A DNA stretch of 64,000 nucleotides, taken from contig DASWED010000065.1 of assembly GCA_036394995.1 (NCBI GenBank), positions 1 to 64,000 on the forward strand. Reading direction: 5' to 3'. The position numbers and the translations under genes are program-made. This document shows positions 56,709-64,000 of the stretch, one piece after another. The stretch comes from DASWED01 sp036394995 (GTDB lineage: Bacteria; Actinomycetota; UBA4738; JACQTL01). Below the pieces are notes generated by a model that was not told the origin of the DNA, searched no databases, and worked only from the letters and a program-made list of their open reading frames with translations. The number at the start of each line of letters is the position of its first letter. Positions within the stretch are counted from its first letter, which is position 1.

Positions 56709-57479
56709 CTACTCCTTGGCGGTGTCCAGCGTGGCCGTCCACCGGTGCGGACCCGACGGAACCGGCCCGGGCTGGTCGGAGGTCTCCTCGGTCACCAGGA
56801 TCCGGTCGAACCGCTGCGGATCGAACTCCAGGAGCACGATCACCAGGCCGTCCTCCGGAGTGAAGTCGCCGACGTGCCGGTACGACTGGCGATCCCCGAG
56901 CCACAGGCGGTACACGGAGCCCGGCGCCGGCGACCGCACGTCGGTGCCGAACAGCGCGACCTCGGCCTCCCGGTAGCCCAGCAGCACGGTGCTGGGCGCG
57001 GTCGTGCCCTGGAGCGGGATCTTCTTCGCGTCGGGCTGCGCCATCAGGTGGGTCACCCGGGCCAGGTCGGCCTGGCGGTCGGTGGCGTCGCCCAGCCGGT
57101 TGTTCAGCACCGCGTTCCATGCGGTGAGGCCCAGCAGGGCGATGGCGGCGGCCGCGGTGAGCCAGGATCCCACGCCTCGGCGAGGGGACCGCCGCCGGTT
57201 CGACGAGCTGCCGGCGGATGCCGGGATGTCCGGATTCAGCTCCTCGCGCAGGCGGGGGAGCAGCAGCTCCGGTGGGTTGGCGGGGGGAACGGCCAGGGCC
57301 AGGTCGTCGGCCAGCGCCTGGAACTCGGCCAGGACCCGCCGGCATCTGTCGCACCCCGGGACGTGTTCGGCCAGCAGCCGTTCGGCCTCGCGTTCGTCCT
57401 CGCCGTCCAGGCTCCGCAGGACGTGCGCGGCAAGGAGCTCGTCGATGGCCTGGTGCTGGCCGGGTGTGAGCTCCCTCAT
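56709..57479 (-). CDS. RskA-family zinc anti-sigma factor
   Basis: A 256-residue membrane anti-sigma factor. The N-terminal cytoplasmic domain has the zinc motif AEHVPGCDRCRRVLAEF (HxxxCxxC) near residue 38, one transmembrane helix near 110-128 (SWLTAAAAIALLGLTAWNAV) and an extracytoplasmic RskA C-terminal domain (GSVYRLWLGDRQSYRHVGDF). It would hold the ECF sigma factor encoded immediately upstream until released by regulated proteolysis. Start ATG overlaps the sigma stop (ATGA). Confidence 0.9.
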   Translation of the reverse strand: MRELTPGQHQAIDELLAAHVLRSLDGEDEREAERLLAEHVPGCDRCRRVLAEFQALADDLALAVPPANPPELLLPRLREELNPDIPASAGSSSNRRRSPRRGVGSWLTAAAAIALLGLTAWNAVLNNRLGDATDRQADLARVTHLMAQPDAKKIPLQGTTAPSTVLLGYREAEVALFGTDVRSPAPGSVYRLWLGDRQSYRHVGDFTPEDGLVIVLLEFDPQRFDRILVTEETSDQPGPVPSGPHRWTATLDTAKE

Positions 57480-58054
57480 TCCGCGCCGTTCCCCAGGAGC
57501 CGCCGGAGCTTCTGCATGGCGGCGAGGGTCCTCGTCTTCACGGTTCCCAGTGGGATCTCCAGCTCCTCGGCGATGTCCGCCTGCGTGTACCCGTGGAAAT
57601 AGGCCATCTCGAGCACCCGCCGCTGGTCCGGCGGCAGGGCGCGGAGCGCCTCGTGGACCTCTTTCCGCCTCATGGCGAGCCAGGCCTGCTCCACGATGTC
57701 CTCCGCTACATCTTCGTCGGCCGGGCTCTCGAGGTTCATGGCCCGCTCGGTGCGGCGGCGGAGGCGCTCCTCCCGGCGGACGGTGTCGACGGCCCGGTGG
57801 TGGACGAGGGAGAGGAAGAATCCCCGGAACGTGCCGCGCACGGGATCGAACGCCTCGGGGGCCCGCCACATGGCCAGGAAGGCGTCGTGGACCACCTCCT
57901 GGGCCAGCGCTTCCTGCCCGGTCACCCGCAGGGCCAGCCCGTAGGCGCCCGGGGCGTACCGGCGGTACAGCTCCTCGAACGCGTCGGCGTCGCCCTCGCG
58001 CAGGCGCGCGTGGAGCTCCAGGTCGACCCGGTCCTCGAAGTCGCGTTCCCCCAC
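57476..58054 (-). CDS. ECF RNA polymerase sigma factor (SigK-like)
   Basis: A 192-residue extracytoplasmic-function sigma factor. Region 2: ADAFEELYRRYAPGAYGLAL and EVVHDAFLAMWRAPEAFDPV; region 4: ALPPDQRRVLEMAYFHGYTQ, ADIAEELEIPLGTVKTRT. The downstream RskA-type anti-sigma partner and order match sigK-rskA modules. I chose GTG 58052-58054; an upstream ATG at 58081 would add nine residues. The target promoter motif cannot be deduced. Confidence 0.92.
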   Translation of the reverse strand: MGERDFEDRVDLELHARLREGDADAFEELYRRYAPGAYGLALRVTGQEALAQEVVHDAFLAMWRAPEAFDPVRGTFRGFFLSLVHHRAVDTVRREERLRRRTERAMNLESPADEDVAEDIVEQAWLAMRRKEVHEALRALPPDQRRVLEMAYFHGYTQADIAEELEIPLGTVKTRTLAAMQKLRRLLGNGAE

Positions 58055-58128
58055 GGTTCCATTGTCGCGGCCGAGGGGCACCGCCGCACGGCCGTCCGGC
58101 CCGGCCCGGTCGATAGGATGGGCCGGCC

Positions 58129-58392
58129 GTGAGCGAGGACCGGACGATGCCCCAGGTGCTGATGTTCTCCCGCCGGAACTGCGGACTGTGCGACAAGGCC
58201 CGCGCCATCATCCTCGCCGAACGCGAACGCACCCCCTTCGGCTTCGACGAGGTCTTCATCGACGGCGACGACGACCTCGAGGACGCCCACGGCCTCCGGG
58301 TCCCCGTGATCGAGATCGACGGCGTGGAGGAATTCGAGACGTTCGTCGACCCCGCGAGATTCGTATACCTGGTAGGCGGCCGGAGGCGCTGA
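58129..58392 (+). CDS. Glutaredoxin-like (DUF836) thioredoxin-fold protein
   Basis: An 87-residue protein with the thioredoxin-fold strand and CxxC motif MFSRRNCGLCDKARAII, then FDEVFIDGDDDLEDAHGLRV and cis-Pro motif VPVIEIDGVEEF. Likely a thiol-disulfide oxidoreductase in the cytoplasm, perhaps reduced by mycothiol. GTG 58129 lies 9 nt after TAGGAT (58114-58119), suggesting a leaderless transcript; ATG 58147 is the alternative start. Confidence 0.87.
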   Translation: MSEDRTMPQVLMFSRRNCGLCDKARAIILAERERTPFGFDEVFIDGDDDLEDAHGLRVPVIEIDGVEEFETFVDPARFVYLVGGRRR

Positions 58393-58421
58393 CTGCACCC
58401 GCCCCGAAGGGTCGAGACAGC

Positions 58422-60122
58422 ATGAATCGATCAGCCAGGACGCTCGCATTGCTCGCCGCGCTGTCGTCCGCGCTCTCGGCTTGCACCGCCTCCCGGGGGC
58501 CGCTCACCGCCACCCCGAGCCCGCGGACCGGGACCGAGATCTCGCGTCTCTCGGAGTCTCCGTCTCCCACCGGGACGAACGCTCCCGGCCGCTACAGGTG
58601 GCAGACCTACCGCGACGGGCATACCGGGTTCCGGTTCGCATACCCGACCGGGTGGTCCGTTCGTGCGGCCCAGTGCGGCTGGGCCAGCGCCACCGGCGTG
58701 TGGATCGCCAACCCGTCGGGTCGACTCGCCCCGCCCCCATCGGGAGGATGTCGAGCCGGCGGAGGAACATGGCCCCCCGGTATGCCGCGGCTGCCCGCGG
58801 ATGGAGTTGTCGTGCTCGTGCAGATCAGTTTCGGTGGCGGGATGCCCCCGCCGCTGTACCCACAGAACACGAGGTTGCCCCTCCACCTCTCCGACTTCCA
58901 GCGGGTCGAGCATCGGCTGGTCGCGCAACTCACGATGCACCACGTCAACCGCTATTCGGTGCGGGTGTGGGAGGGGGACACCGTCGCGAAGGAGGACGAG
59001 CGAGCGCTCCGTCGCATGGTCCGATCCATCGGACCCTTCGCGACGCCGAGGCCCGACCCTCGGTTCGGCGACTGTGTCGACGGCTGGACACGCGTCCCAC
59101 TCCTAGCCCGCCCTGGGACCGTGGAAGTCCACCTCGGGGCTGTGGCAGGTCTCAGCCCGACGGACGCCTGGGCGGTGGGTTCGTACGAGCACTTCCGATG
59201 GGTCTCGGCGGGGAGGCCGGGGCGGCTCCTCGATGATCCTCTGCTCCTGCACTGGGACGGCACGCGGTGGGAGCAGCAGCTGGTTCCCGGGACGAGGGGG
59301 ATCAACGACATCGAGCCGATCAGCGCCGACGATGTCTGGGCGGCCGGCGGCGGCGGGTCCGGGATCAGGCGGTGGGACGGCACCCGGTGGCGGTTCGTCC
59401 CTCGCCCGCTCGGGGGCCTCGGCGGCGACGGCGTCCAGTCGATCGCCGCCACCGGCCCGGACGCCGCCTGGGCCGTCGGCGTGCGCCACGGCGTGGTCAT
59501 CGAGCATTGGGACGGGCGGTCATGGTCGCTGTTGGATCCCCTCGCCAAGGGCCGGGAATTCGACTACGACGCCGCCGTTGACGCGAGCTCGCCGACCGAT
59601 GCGTGGATAGCCGGGTACAGCCACGAGCAGGCGTTCACCCTCCATTGGGATGGTGAGGCTTGGCGGAGCGTGCCCACGCCGGCCCTTCGATTTCCCCGGT
59701 TGCTTGCCGTCGTGGACTTCGGCCCGGACGACGCCTGGGTGGCCGGCACGGACTACGCGGACTCGAGCGGCCGGGCTCCCGCCCACGCGGTGGTCGAGCA
59801 CTGGAACGGGTCGACATGGCGACGGGTCCGGCTTCCGGACCTTCCCCGGGACAGCTCGCTCGAGCACCTGTCCGGCTCGGGTCCCGACGACCTCTGGGCG
59901 CTGGGGTGGGGCTACGACGACACTCAGCCGCAACAGGAAATTGTCCTGCACTACGACGGCGACGCGTGGACCCGGATCGATCCTCCCGGCCCGTACGCCG
60001 CGCTTGAGGACGTCGCCGCGGCGCCCGGTGACGGCGACTGGCTCGTCGGCCTCGACGGAACCGGGACCCTGTACCGGCCGGACCGTGCGCTCCTTGCGCG
60101 ATCGTGCGGAGACACTGGATGA
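58422..60122 (+). CDS. Propeller-repeat lipoprotein (tandem paralogue 1)
   Basis: A 566-residue lipoprotein: signal peptide and lipobox ALLAALSSALSAC at the N-terminus, a Ser/Thr/Pro linker, a domain around TYRDGHTGFRFAYPTGWSVR (PsbP-like/photosystem-type stress domain in outline), then at least five propeller repeats of the form DAWAVGSYEHF...LLHWDGTRWE, VEHWNGSTWRRV and DDLWALGWGYD. Located on the cell surface. The next two coding segments are clearly related to it in sequence and order, so they arose by duplication. The stop overlaps the next ATG (ATGA). Confidence 0.85.
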   Translation: MNRSARTLALLAALSSALSACTASRGPLTATPSPRTGTEISRLSESPSPTGTNAPGRYRWQTYRDGHTGFRFAYPTGWSVRAAQCGWASATGVWIANPSGRLAPPPSGGCRAGGGTWPPGMPRLPADGVVVLVQISFGGGMPPPLYPQNTRLPLHLSDFQRVEHRLVAQLTMHHVNRYSVRVWEGDTVAKEDERALRRMVRSIGPFATPRPDPRFGDCVDGWTRVPLLARPGTVEVHLGAVAGLSPTDAWAVGSYEHFRWVSAGRPGRLLDDPLLLHWDGTRWEQQLVPGTRGINDIEPISADDVWAAGGGGSGIRRWDGTRWRFVPRPLGGLGGDGVQSIAATGPDAAWAVGVRHGVVIEHWDGRSWSLLDPLAKGREFDYDAAVDASSPTDAWIAGYSHEQAFTLHWDGEAWRSVPTPALRFPRLLAVVDFGPDDAWVAGTDYADSSGRAPAHAVVEHWNGSTWRRVRLPDLPRDSSLEHLSGSGPDDLWALGWGYDDTQPQQEIVLHYDGDAWTRIDPPGPYAALEDVAAAPGDGDWLVGLDGTGTLYRPDRALLARSCGDTG

Positions 60123-60804
60123 GGCGAGCCGCCACCGCGATCGCGATGGTCGCGACGATCGCGGCCGCCGGGCTGGTGGGATGCGTGTCGGGTACTGGTG
60201 CGGGAACCGTGGCGCCGAGCGGTGAGCGCTCGCCTGCCTCGCCGCCGGCGCATGATTCGGCGTCGCCGTCGCCTGCCGAGTCGCCCAGCCTGTCCGCGTC
60301 GGCCCGCCCGGCGGATCGCGGAGGAGGATCCATCGTGACGACACCGGGTTCTTGCTACGCTCCCCGCCCGGGTGGAGTCTCGTCCCCATCGAGGGGTGCA
60401 ACGATGTGGGCGCCCGTGGTGTGTTCGTGACCAACCCCGTGGCGTCGAAGGTTCCGCCTCGCCCCGGCGAGTGCTTCGGGGATTGGCCCCCTCGTTTGAG
60501 CACACTGCCGAAGGACGGCGCGGTGCTGCTGGTAGCGACTCATCGCTCCTCCTCGATGCTTGGATCGTGCCGGGCCGAGAACACCCCGCTCCCGCTGGAC
60601 CTCGCCGACTTCGTCGGGTGGGGCCGCCGGACGAGCTGGGCCTTCGCGCTCCACCACGTCGAGCTCTACGGGGCCAGTGCCTGGCTTGGGGGCGGCGTCT
60701 CGCCTCGCGATCGACGGGCGATCGCTCGGGTCGTCGCCTCGATCAGGCCGTGGCCCTCGCCGGATCACCCGAAGGCCGACGAGTCGTGCCGAGCATCGCC
60801 ATGA
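60119..60804 (+). pseudogene. Frameshifted, truncated lipoprotein (tandem paralogue 2)
   Basis: An intact signal peptide/lipobox (AMVATIAAAGLVGC) and Ser/Pro linker run in one frame to about 60310, ending at a stop at 60428-60430. The homologous domain then continues in the -1 frame (HRDDTGFLLRSPPGWSLVPI, GCNDVGARGVFVTNP, then DFVGWGRRTSWAFALHHVEL and IRPWPSPDHPKADE) to TGA 60802-60804. The propeller repeats present in both flanking paralogues are missing. It is best read as a broken partial copy; a sequencing indel would restore a short secreted protein of 228 residues. Confidence 0.75.
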
Positions 60805-62495
60805 GGCGGATGGCGGCGTTGGCGATGGTGGCGAGCCTCCTGTCGGCCTGCACGTCGTCCGGCTCGGCACCCTCATCGCCGGCATCGGCGAACACACCGA
60901 CTCCTTCTCTCTCGAGCACGCCGAACGGCCCCTTGCCGACGTCGCCCACGGCGACTCCGAATCCGACGAAGGGATGGAAGACGTATCGGAGCTTCCTCGG
61001 CGGATTCCTCATCCGCTACCCGGCGGACTGGGCGATGGCACCCATCCGGTGGGGGAGTCCCGGCGGCTCGTTCGAGGGCGTGATGGTGGCGAACCCGCCG
61101 GCGGCGGACATCCCGGAGAGGGCCGATCAGGGCCGGAACAACTGGCCACCCGGCATGTCGAGACTGCCGCGGGGCGGCGTCGCGCTGCTGTTCGAGATCG
61201 GGCAGTTCATCGCCGAGGACGTCCTGCGACCGGAGAACAGCGCTCTGCCGCTCCGGCTGTCGGACTTCGAGCCGGCGGACGGGTTCCGGAGCGTCCTCCG
61301 CGTGACGCTCCACCGTCACGGCCGGTACGACGCGAACGCCTGGATCAGGAAGGGCGTCAGCGCGGAGGACATGCAGGCGCTCCGAGGCGTGATCGCGTCG
61401 ATCCGGCCGTGGGCGCCACCGAGGCCCGACCAGCACATCGGCGAGTGCGTCGGCGGCTGGATGGGGATGGCGCCACCGACAGGCCATGGCATCCTCAGCC
61501 TCCGCCCGCGGGCGCTGAGCGTCGAGTCGCCATCCGACGCCTGGGTGGTCGGGTCCTACGACCGCGTCGTTCCGGCGAAGGGGAAGCATCCGCCGATGTC
61601 GGCCGAGGTCCCGATCACGCTCCACTGGGACGGAAGCCGTTGGGCTCTTGTCTCTGCCCCCGCCGGAGAACAGATGGACGACGTCGTCGCCATCGCCCCG
61701 AACGACGCATGGGCCGTGGGCCGGCGCGGGAGCGGAAGCCGCATCAAGCACTGGGACGGCGAACGATGGCGGTTCGTGCCCAGCCCCGCCATGCGCTTCG
61801 TCAGCCAGGAGGGGAAGGTGGTGGCCGCCACGGGCCCCGACGACGTCTGGGTCGTGGGGACGGTCGCCGAACACGGATGGCGGATCGCCGCGTTGCGCTG
61901 GGATGGAGTCTCGTGGACCCGATCCTCGCTTCCCGACTTCGACCGCAGCGTGGCCACCGGAGTGGCTGCGAGCTCACCGAAGGACGCATGGGTGATCGGG
62001 TCGCGGGCGAACCGCCACCGCGCCCTGGCGTCCCGGTGGGACGGAAAGATGTGGCGATCCACCGACACCCGCGCGCTTCGGTCATCGAGCCTGGGCGGGG
62101 TGGTCGCCCTCGGTCCCGACGATGCCTGGGCCGTCGGGTCCACGCGCCGCCGCGTCCCGGGCGACTCGTTCGCCCAGGCGCTCGTCGCCCACTGGGACGG
62201 TTCGACCTGGCGCCCGGCCTCGATCCCGCGCCTTCCCCGCGACACCTTCCTCTACGACATCTCCGCTTCCGGCCCCACGGATGTGTGGGCGCTGGGCTGG
62301 TCGAACGCGCCGGAGGCCGCCGTCCTGCTGCACTTCGACGGCGAATCATGGACCAAGGTGCCGCCGCCGATCCGCCACTACAGCTTCCTCACGGACGTGG
62401 CCGCGGTTCCAGGCGGAGGCGCGTGGGTCGTCGGGGACGACGGCGCGCTCACCTGGTATCAACCTGAGCACCCCGTCCTGGCGCGCTCGTGCTGA
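60801..62495 (+). CDS. Propeller-repeat lipoprotein (tandem paralogue 3)
   Basis: A 564-residue lipoprotein similar to paralogue 1. Lipobox ALAMVASLLSAC, linker, the same N-domain (KTYRSFLGGFLIRYPADW, PPGMSRLPRGGVALLFEIG, LPLRLSDFEPADGF), and propeller repeats such as PSDAWVVGSYDRVVP, NDAWAVGRRGSGSRIKHWDG, DDVWVVGTVAEHGWR and TDVWALGWSNAPEA. The ATG overlaps the preceding stop. Surface-exposed; possibly a binding scaffold. A stretch of 90 bp separates it from the rex promoter. Confidence 0.85.
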   Translation: MRRMAALAMVASLLSACTSSGSAPSSPASANTPTPSLSSTPNGPLPTSPTATPNPTKGWKTYRSFLGGFLIRYPADWAMAPIRWGSPGGSFEGVMVANPPAADIPERADQGRNNWPPGMSRLPRGGVALLFEIGQFIAEDVLRPENSALPLRLSDFEPADGFRSVLRVTLHRHGRYDANAWIRKGVSAEDMQALRGVIASIRPWAPPRPDQHIGECVGGWMGMAPPTGHGILSLRPRALSVESPSDAWVVGSYDRVVPAKGKHPPMSAEVPITLHWDGSRWALVSAPAGEQMDDVVAIAPNDAWAVGRRGSGSRIKHWDGERWRFVPSPAMRFVSQEGKVVAATGPDDVWVVGTVAEHGWRIAALRWDGVSWTRSSLPDFDRSVATGVAASSPKDAWVIGSRANRHRALASRWDGKMWRSTDTRALRSSSLGGVVALGPDDAWAVGSTRRRVPGDSFAQALVAHWDGSTWRPASIPRLPRDTFLYDISASGPTDVWALGWSNAPEAAVLLHFDGESWTKVPPPIRHYSFLTDVAAVPGGGAWVVGDDGALTWYQPEHPVLARSC

Positions 62496-62544
62496 GCGCC
62501 ATGCCCGGGTTCCGGGCAATCGCGCACACCCGGACTTTGTGCGT

Positions 62545-62573
62545 TTGAGAGCGTTTCACGATCGCGCTAGCAT
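62545..62573 (+). promoter_or_regulatory. rex promoter with degenerate Rex operator
   Basis: TTGAGA (62545-62550), 17-bp spacer, TAGCAT (62568-62573). The spacer carries GCGTTTCACGA; with the -35 box it reads TTTGAG-AGCGTT-TCACGA, resembling the Rex operator TTGTGA-N6-TCACAA most strongly in the right half. Binding there would give autoregulation by NADH/NAD ratio, as in Streptomyces. Confidence 0.5.
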
Positions 62574-62581
62574 CTGGGGCG

Positions 62582-62611
62582 ATGCCCTCGACGCCGAGCT
62601 CCCGCCGGTGA
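62582..62611 (+). CDS. Leaderless 9-codon mini-ORF overlapping the rex start
   Basis: ATG 62582 lies 8 nt after the -10 box and opens MPSTPSSRR; its TGA (62609-62611) overlaps the GTG start of rex (GTGA). The frame is not that of rex. Together with the absence of a good Shine-Dalgarno before GTG 62608, this suggests leaderless loading and termination-reinitiation. Confidence 0.4.
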   Translation: MPSTPSSRR

Positions 62612-63345
62612 GAGAGCGCCCCATCCCCGAGGCAACCGTGGGGCGCCTGCCCGTCTATCTCCGGGTTCTGGTGGAGATGGCCGAGGGCGGCACGATCACG
62701 GTCTCCTCCGAGGCCCTGGCGGAGGCCGCTGGGGTCAATTCGGCGAAGGTCCGCAAGGACCTCTCGCACCTGGGCTCGTACGGCACGCGCGGCGTGGGAT
62801 ACGACGTCGCCTACCTCATCCACCAGGTCCGCCGCGAGCTCGGGCTGACCCAGCACTGGCCGGTGGTCATCGCCGGGATCGGGAACCTGGGTCACGCCCT
62901 GGCCAACTACCGGGGGTTCTCCGAGCGGGGGTTCGAGGTGGTGGCTCTGGTCGACGCCGACGCGGCCAAGGTGGGGGAGGAGGTAGCCGGCCAGGCCATC
63001 CGGCACATCGACGACCTCCCGGAGGTCACCCGCGAACAGGACGTGGCCATCGGTGTCATCTGCACCCCGGCTCCGGCGGCCCAGGAGGTGGCCGACCGGA
63101 TGGTGGGCGCCGGGATCCGTTCGATCCTGAACTTCGCCCCGGCCATCATCTCGGTGCCGGCCGGTGTGTCGCTGCGGAAGGTCGATCTGTCGATCGAGCT
63201 CCAGATCCTCGCCTTCTACGAGCAGCGCAAAGCCATCCTGTCCGAGGTCCGGCGGGGGAAGGGGCCGCGGGACGGCGTGACGGGGAACGGCGACGTGCCG
63301 CCGGCCGAGGCCTCGTCGCTCGACTTCGCCCCGGCGCGGGGCTGA
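62608..63345 (+). CDS. rex: Redox-sensing transcriptional repressor Rex
   Basis: A 245-residue Rex. The winged helix is at about residues 10-75 (PEATVGRLPVYLRVLVEMAE, AEAAGVNSAKVRKDLSHLG, SYGTRGVGYDVAYLIHQVRR); the NAD(H)-binding Rossmann domain follows with VVIAGIGNLGHALANYRGF, and the C-terminal helix VDLSIELQILAFYEQRKA swaps between subunits. It represses respiratory and haem genes when NADH is low. It is followed by hemA, the standard actinobacterial order. Confidence 0.95.
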   Translation: MRERPIPEATVGRLPVYLRVLVEMAEGGTITVSSEALAEAAGVNSAKVRKDLSHLGSYGTRGVGYDVAYLIHQVRRELGLTQHWPVVIAGIGNLGHALANYRGFSERGFEVVALVDADAAKVGEEVAGQAIRHIDDLPEVTREQDVAIGVICTPAPAAQEVADRMVGAGIRSILNFAPAIISVPAGVSLRKVDLSIELQILAFYEQRKAILSEVRRGKGPRDGVTGNGDVPPAEASSLDFAPARG

Positions 63346-63349
63346 TCAG

Positions 63350-64000
63350 ATGCCGATCCTGGCCCTGGGCGTCTCGCACCGCCGCGCGTCGGTGGACCTC
63401 CTGGAGCGGCTGTCGTTCGCGCCCGACGAGATGGGGAAGGCCTACCACCACCTGACCCGGACCGACTCCATCCGGGGCGCCGTCCTGCTCTCGACCTGCA
63501 ACCGGGTGGAGGTCTACGCCGACGTCGAGGCGTACCACGCCGGGTTCCAGGCCCTGAAGGGGTTCCTGGCCGACTCCCGCGAGATCCCGGCCGACGACTT
63601 CGCCGAGCCCCTGTACTCGCACTACGAGGAGCAGGCCGCGGAGCACCTGTTCGCTGTGGCCGCGGGGCTCGACTCGATGGTCCTGGGCGAGCCCCAGATC
63701 CTGTGGCAGGTCCGCCAGGCCCACCGGGCCGCGCACGCGGAGGACGCCACCACCGAGATGCTCACCCAGCTGTTCCGGCGGGCCGTTCGAACGGGGAAGC
63801 GAGCCCGGGCCGAGACGGCCATCGGGGCCAGCCCGGCCGCGTTCGTTCAGGCCGGGGCCTCCCTGGCCGAACGGGCCCTTGACGGGCTCGCGGGTCGGTC
63901 ACTCGCGGTGATCGGGGCCGGGAAGATGAGCGAGCTGGCCGTGGCCGAGCTGGCCTCCCGGGGATTCGCCCGGGTGGTGGTCCTGGCCCGGCGGCCGGAG
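63350..64000 (+). CDS. hemA: Glutamyl-tRNA reductase (truncated by window edge)
   Basis: The first 217 residues of HemA, which reduces glutamyl-tRNA to glutamate-1-semialdehyde, first step of C5 tetrapyrrole synthesis. MPILALGVSHRRASVDLLER opens the catalytic domain; the catalytic Cys is in GAVLLSTCNRVEVYADVE, and GLDSMVLGEPQILWQVRQAH is diagnostic. The NADPH domain begins with SLAVIGAGKMSELAVAELAS. The start lies 4 bp after the rex stop, so the two genes are cotranscribed. Confidence 0.95.
   Translation, partial: MPILALGVSHRRASVDLLERLSFAPDEMGKAYHHLTRTDSIRGAVLLSTCNRVEVYADVEAYHAGFQALKGFLADSREIPADDFAEPLYSHYEEQAAEHLFAVAAGLDSMVLGEPQILWQVRQAHRAAHAEDATTEMLTQLFRRAVRTGKRARAETAIGASPAAFVQAGASLAERALDGLAGRSLAVIGAGKMSELAVAELASRGFARVVVLARRPE

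Overview
This window is high-GC DNA from an actinobacterium, probably a deep-branching or uncultured lineage. The lineage call rests on a clear mshA (mycothiol glycosyltransferase), a Rex-HemA pair, the tiny ribosomal protein bS22, a GlnR-type regulator, an RsiG-like c-di-GMP/anti-sigma protein, an XRE regulator next to an HbhA-like protein, and many promoters whose -10 box sits about 8-10 nt before the start codon (leaderless mRNAs). I see no rRNA, tRNA, CRISPR array or insertion sequence.

Layout. 1-4.1 kb: end of an unknown gene, a small membrane-associated protein, a GlnR-type regulator, then a tightly overlapping run of alpha/beta hydrolase, MoaD/ThiS-like sulfur carrier, lipid kinase and DUF2993 protein. 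4.1-6.2 kb: divergent sulfate assimilation genes cysH and sat. 6.2-8.7 kb: two acyl-CoA dehydrogenases behind a perfect 17-bp palindrome. 8.7-11.3 kb: a nucleotidyltransferase remnant, a cupin with a zinc ribbon, and a secreted S53 protease. 11.7-16 kb: RsiG-like protein, asparaginase II, XRE regulator/HbhA-like pair, mshA. 16.0-16.43 kb: a gene-free, hairpin-rich stretch that looks like an RNA gene. 16.4-19.7 kb: an FtsX-type ABC exporter. 19.9-23.5 kb: proline dehydrogenase, proC, a low-complexity basic protein and an HmgA-like dioxygenase. 23.7-28.6 kb (minus strand): degenerate cyclase-domain protein, YibE/F protein, FAH-family hydrolase, Tat-exported phosphodiesterase.

28.8-37.7 kb (plus strand): P5C dehydrogenase, GABA-type aminotransferase, VOC protein and a CoA-transferase A subunit broken by an amber codon, all with 4-base overlaps; then an HTH/PIN toxin-antitoxin pair, a second class III aminotransferase, an AcuC-like deacetylase and pyruvate kinase. 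37.7-41.7 kb: secreted protein, two SDRs, a putative phosphatase and an epimerase pseudogene. 42-46 kb: Clp1-like kinase, bS22, SAM hydroxide adenosyltransferase, NAD-epimerase and a zinc-finger acyltransferase, partly matching the mycobacterial Rv0500B-Rv0502 neighbourhood. 46-52 kb: small membrane proteins, TIM-barrel isomerase, CrtC/AttH-like protein, acyl-CoA ligase, and a rhodanese-CBS gene interrupted by TGA. 52.3-56.7 kb: DUF4331/TPR/NicO cassette. 56.7-58.1 kb: RskA-type anti-sigma and ECF sigma factor. 58.1-62.5 kb: glutaredoxin-like protein and three tandem propeller lipoproteins, the middle one frameshifted. 62.5-64 kb: rex and the start of hemA.

Functional themes are amino-acid catabolism (proline, GABA/omega-amino acids, homogentisate-like ring cleavage), acyl-CoA metabolism, sulfur assimilation and redox control (mycothiol, Rex, glutaredoxin). 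The less expected signals are the RNA-like locus at 16.1-16.4 kb, start codons (including CTG) entered through stop/start overlaps, two of them behind leaderless mini-ORFs, and several freshly broken genes.
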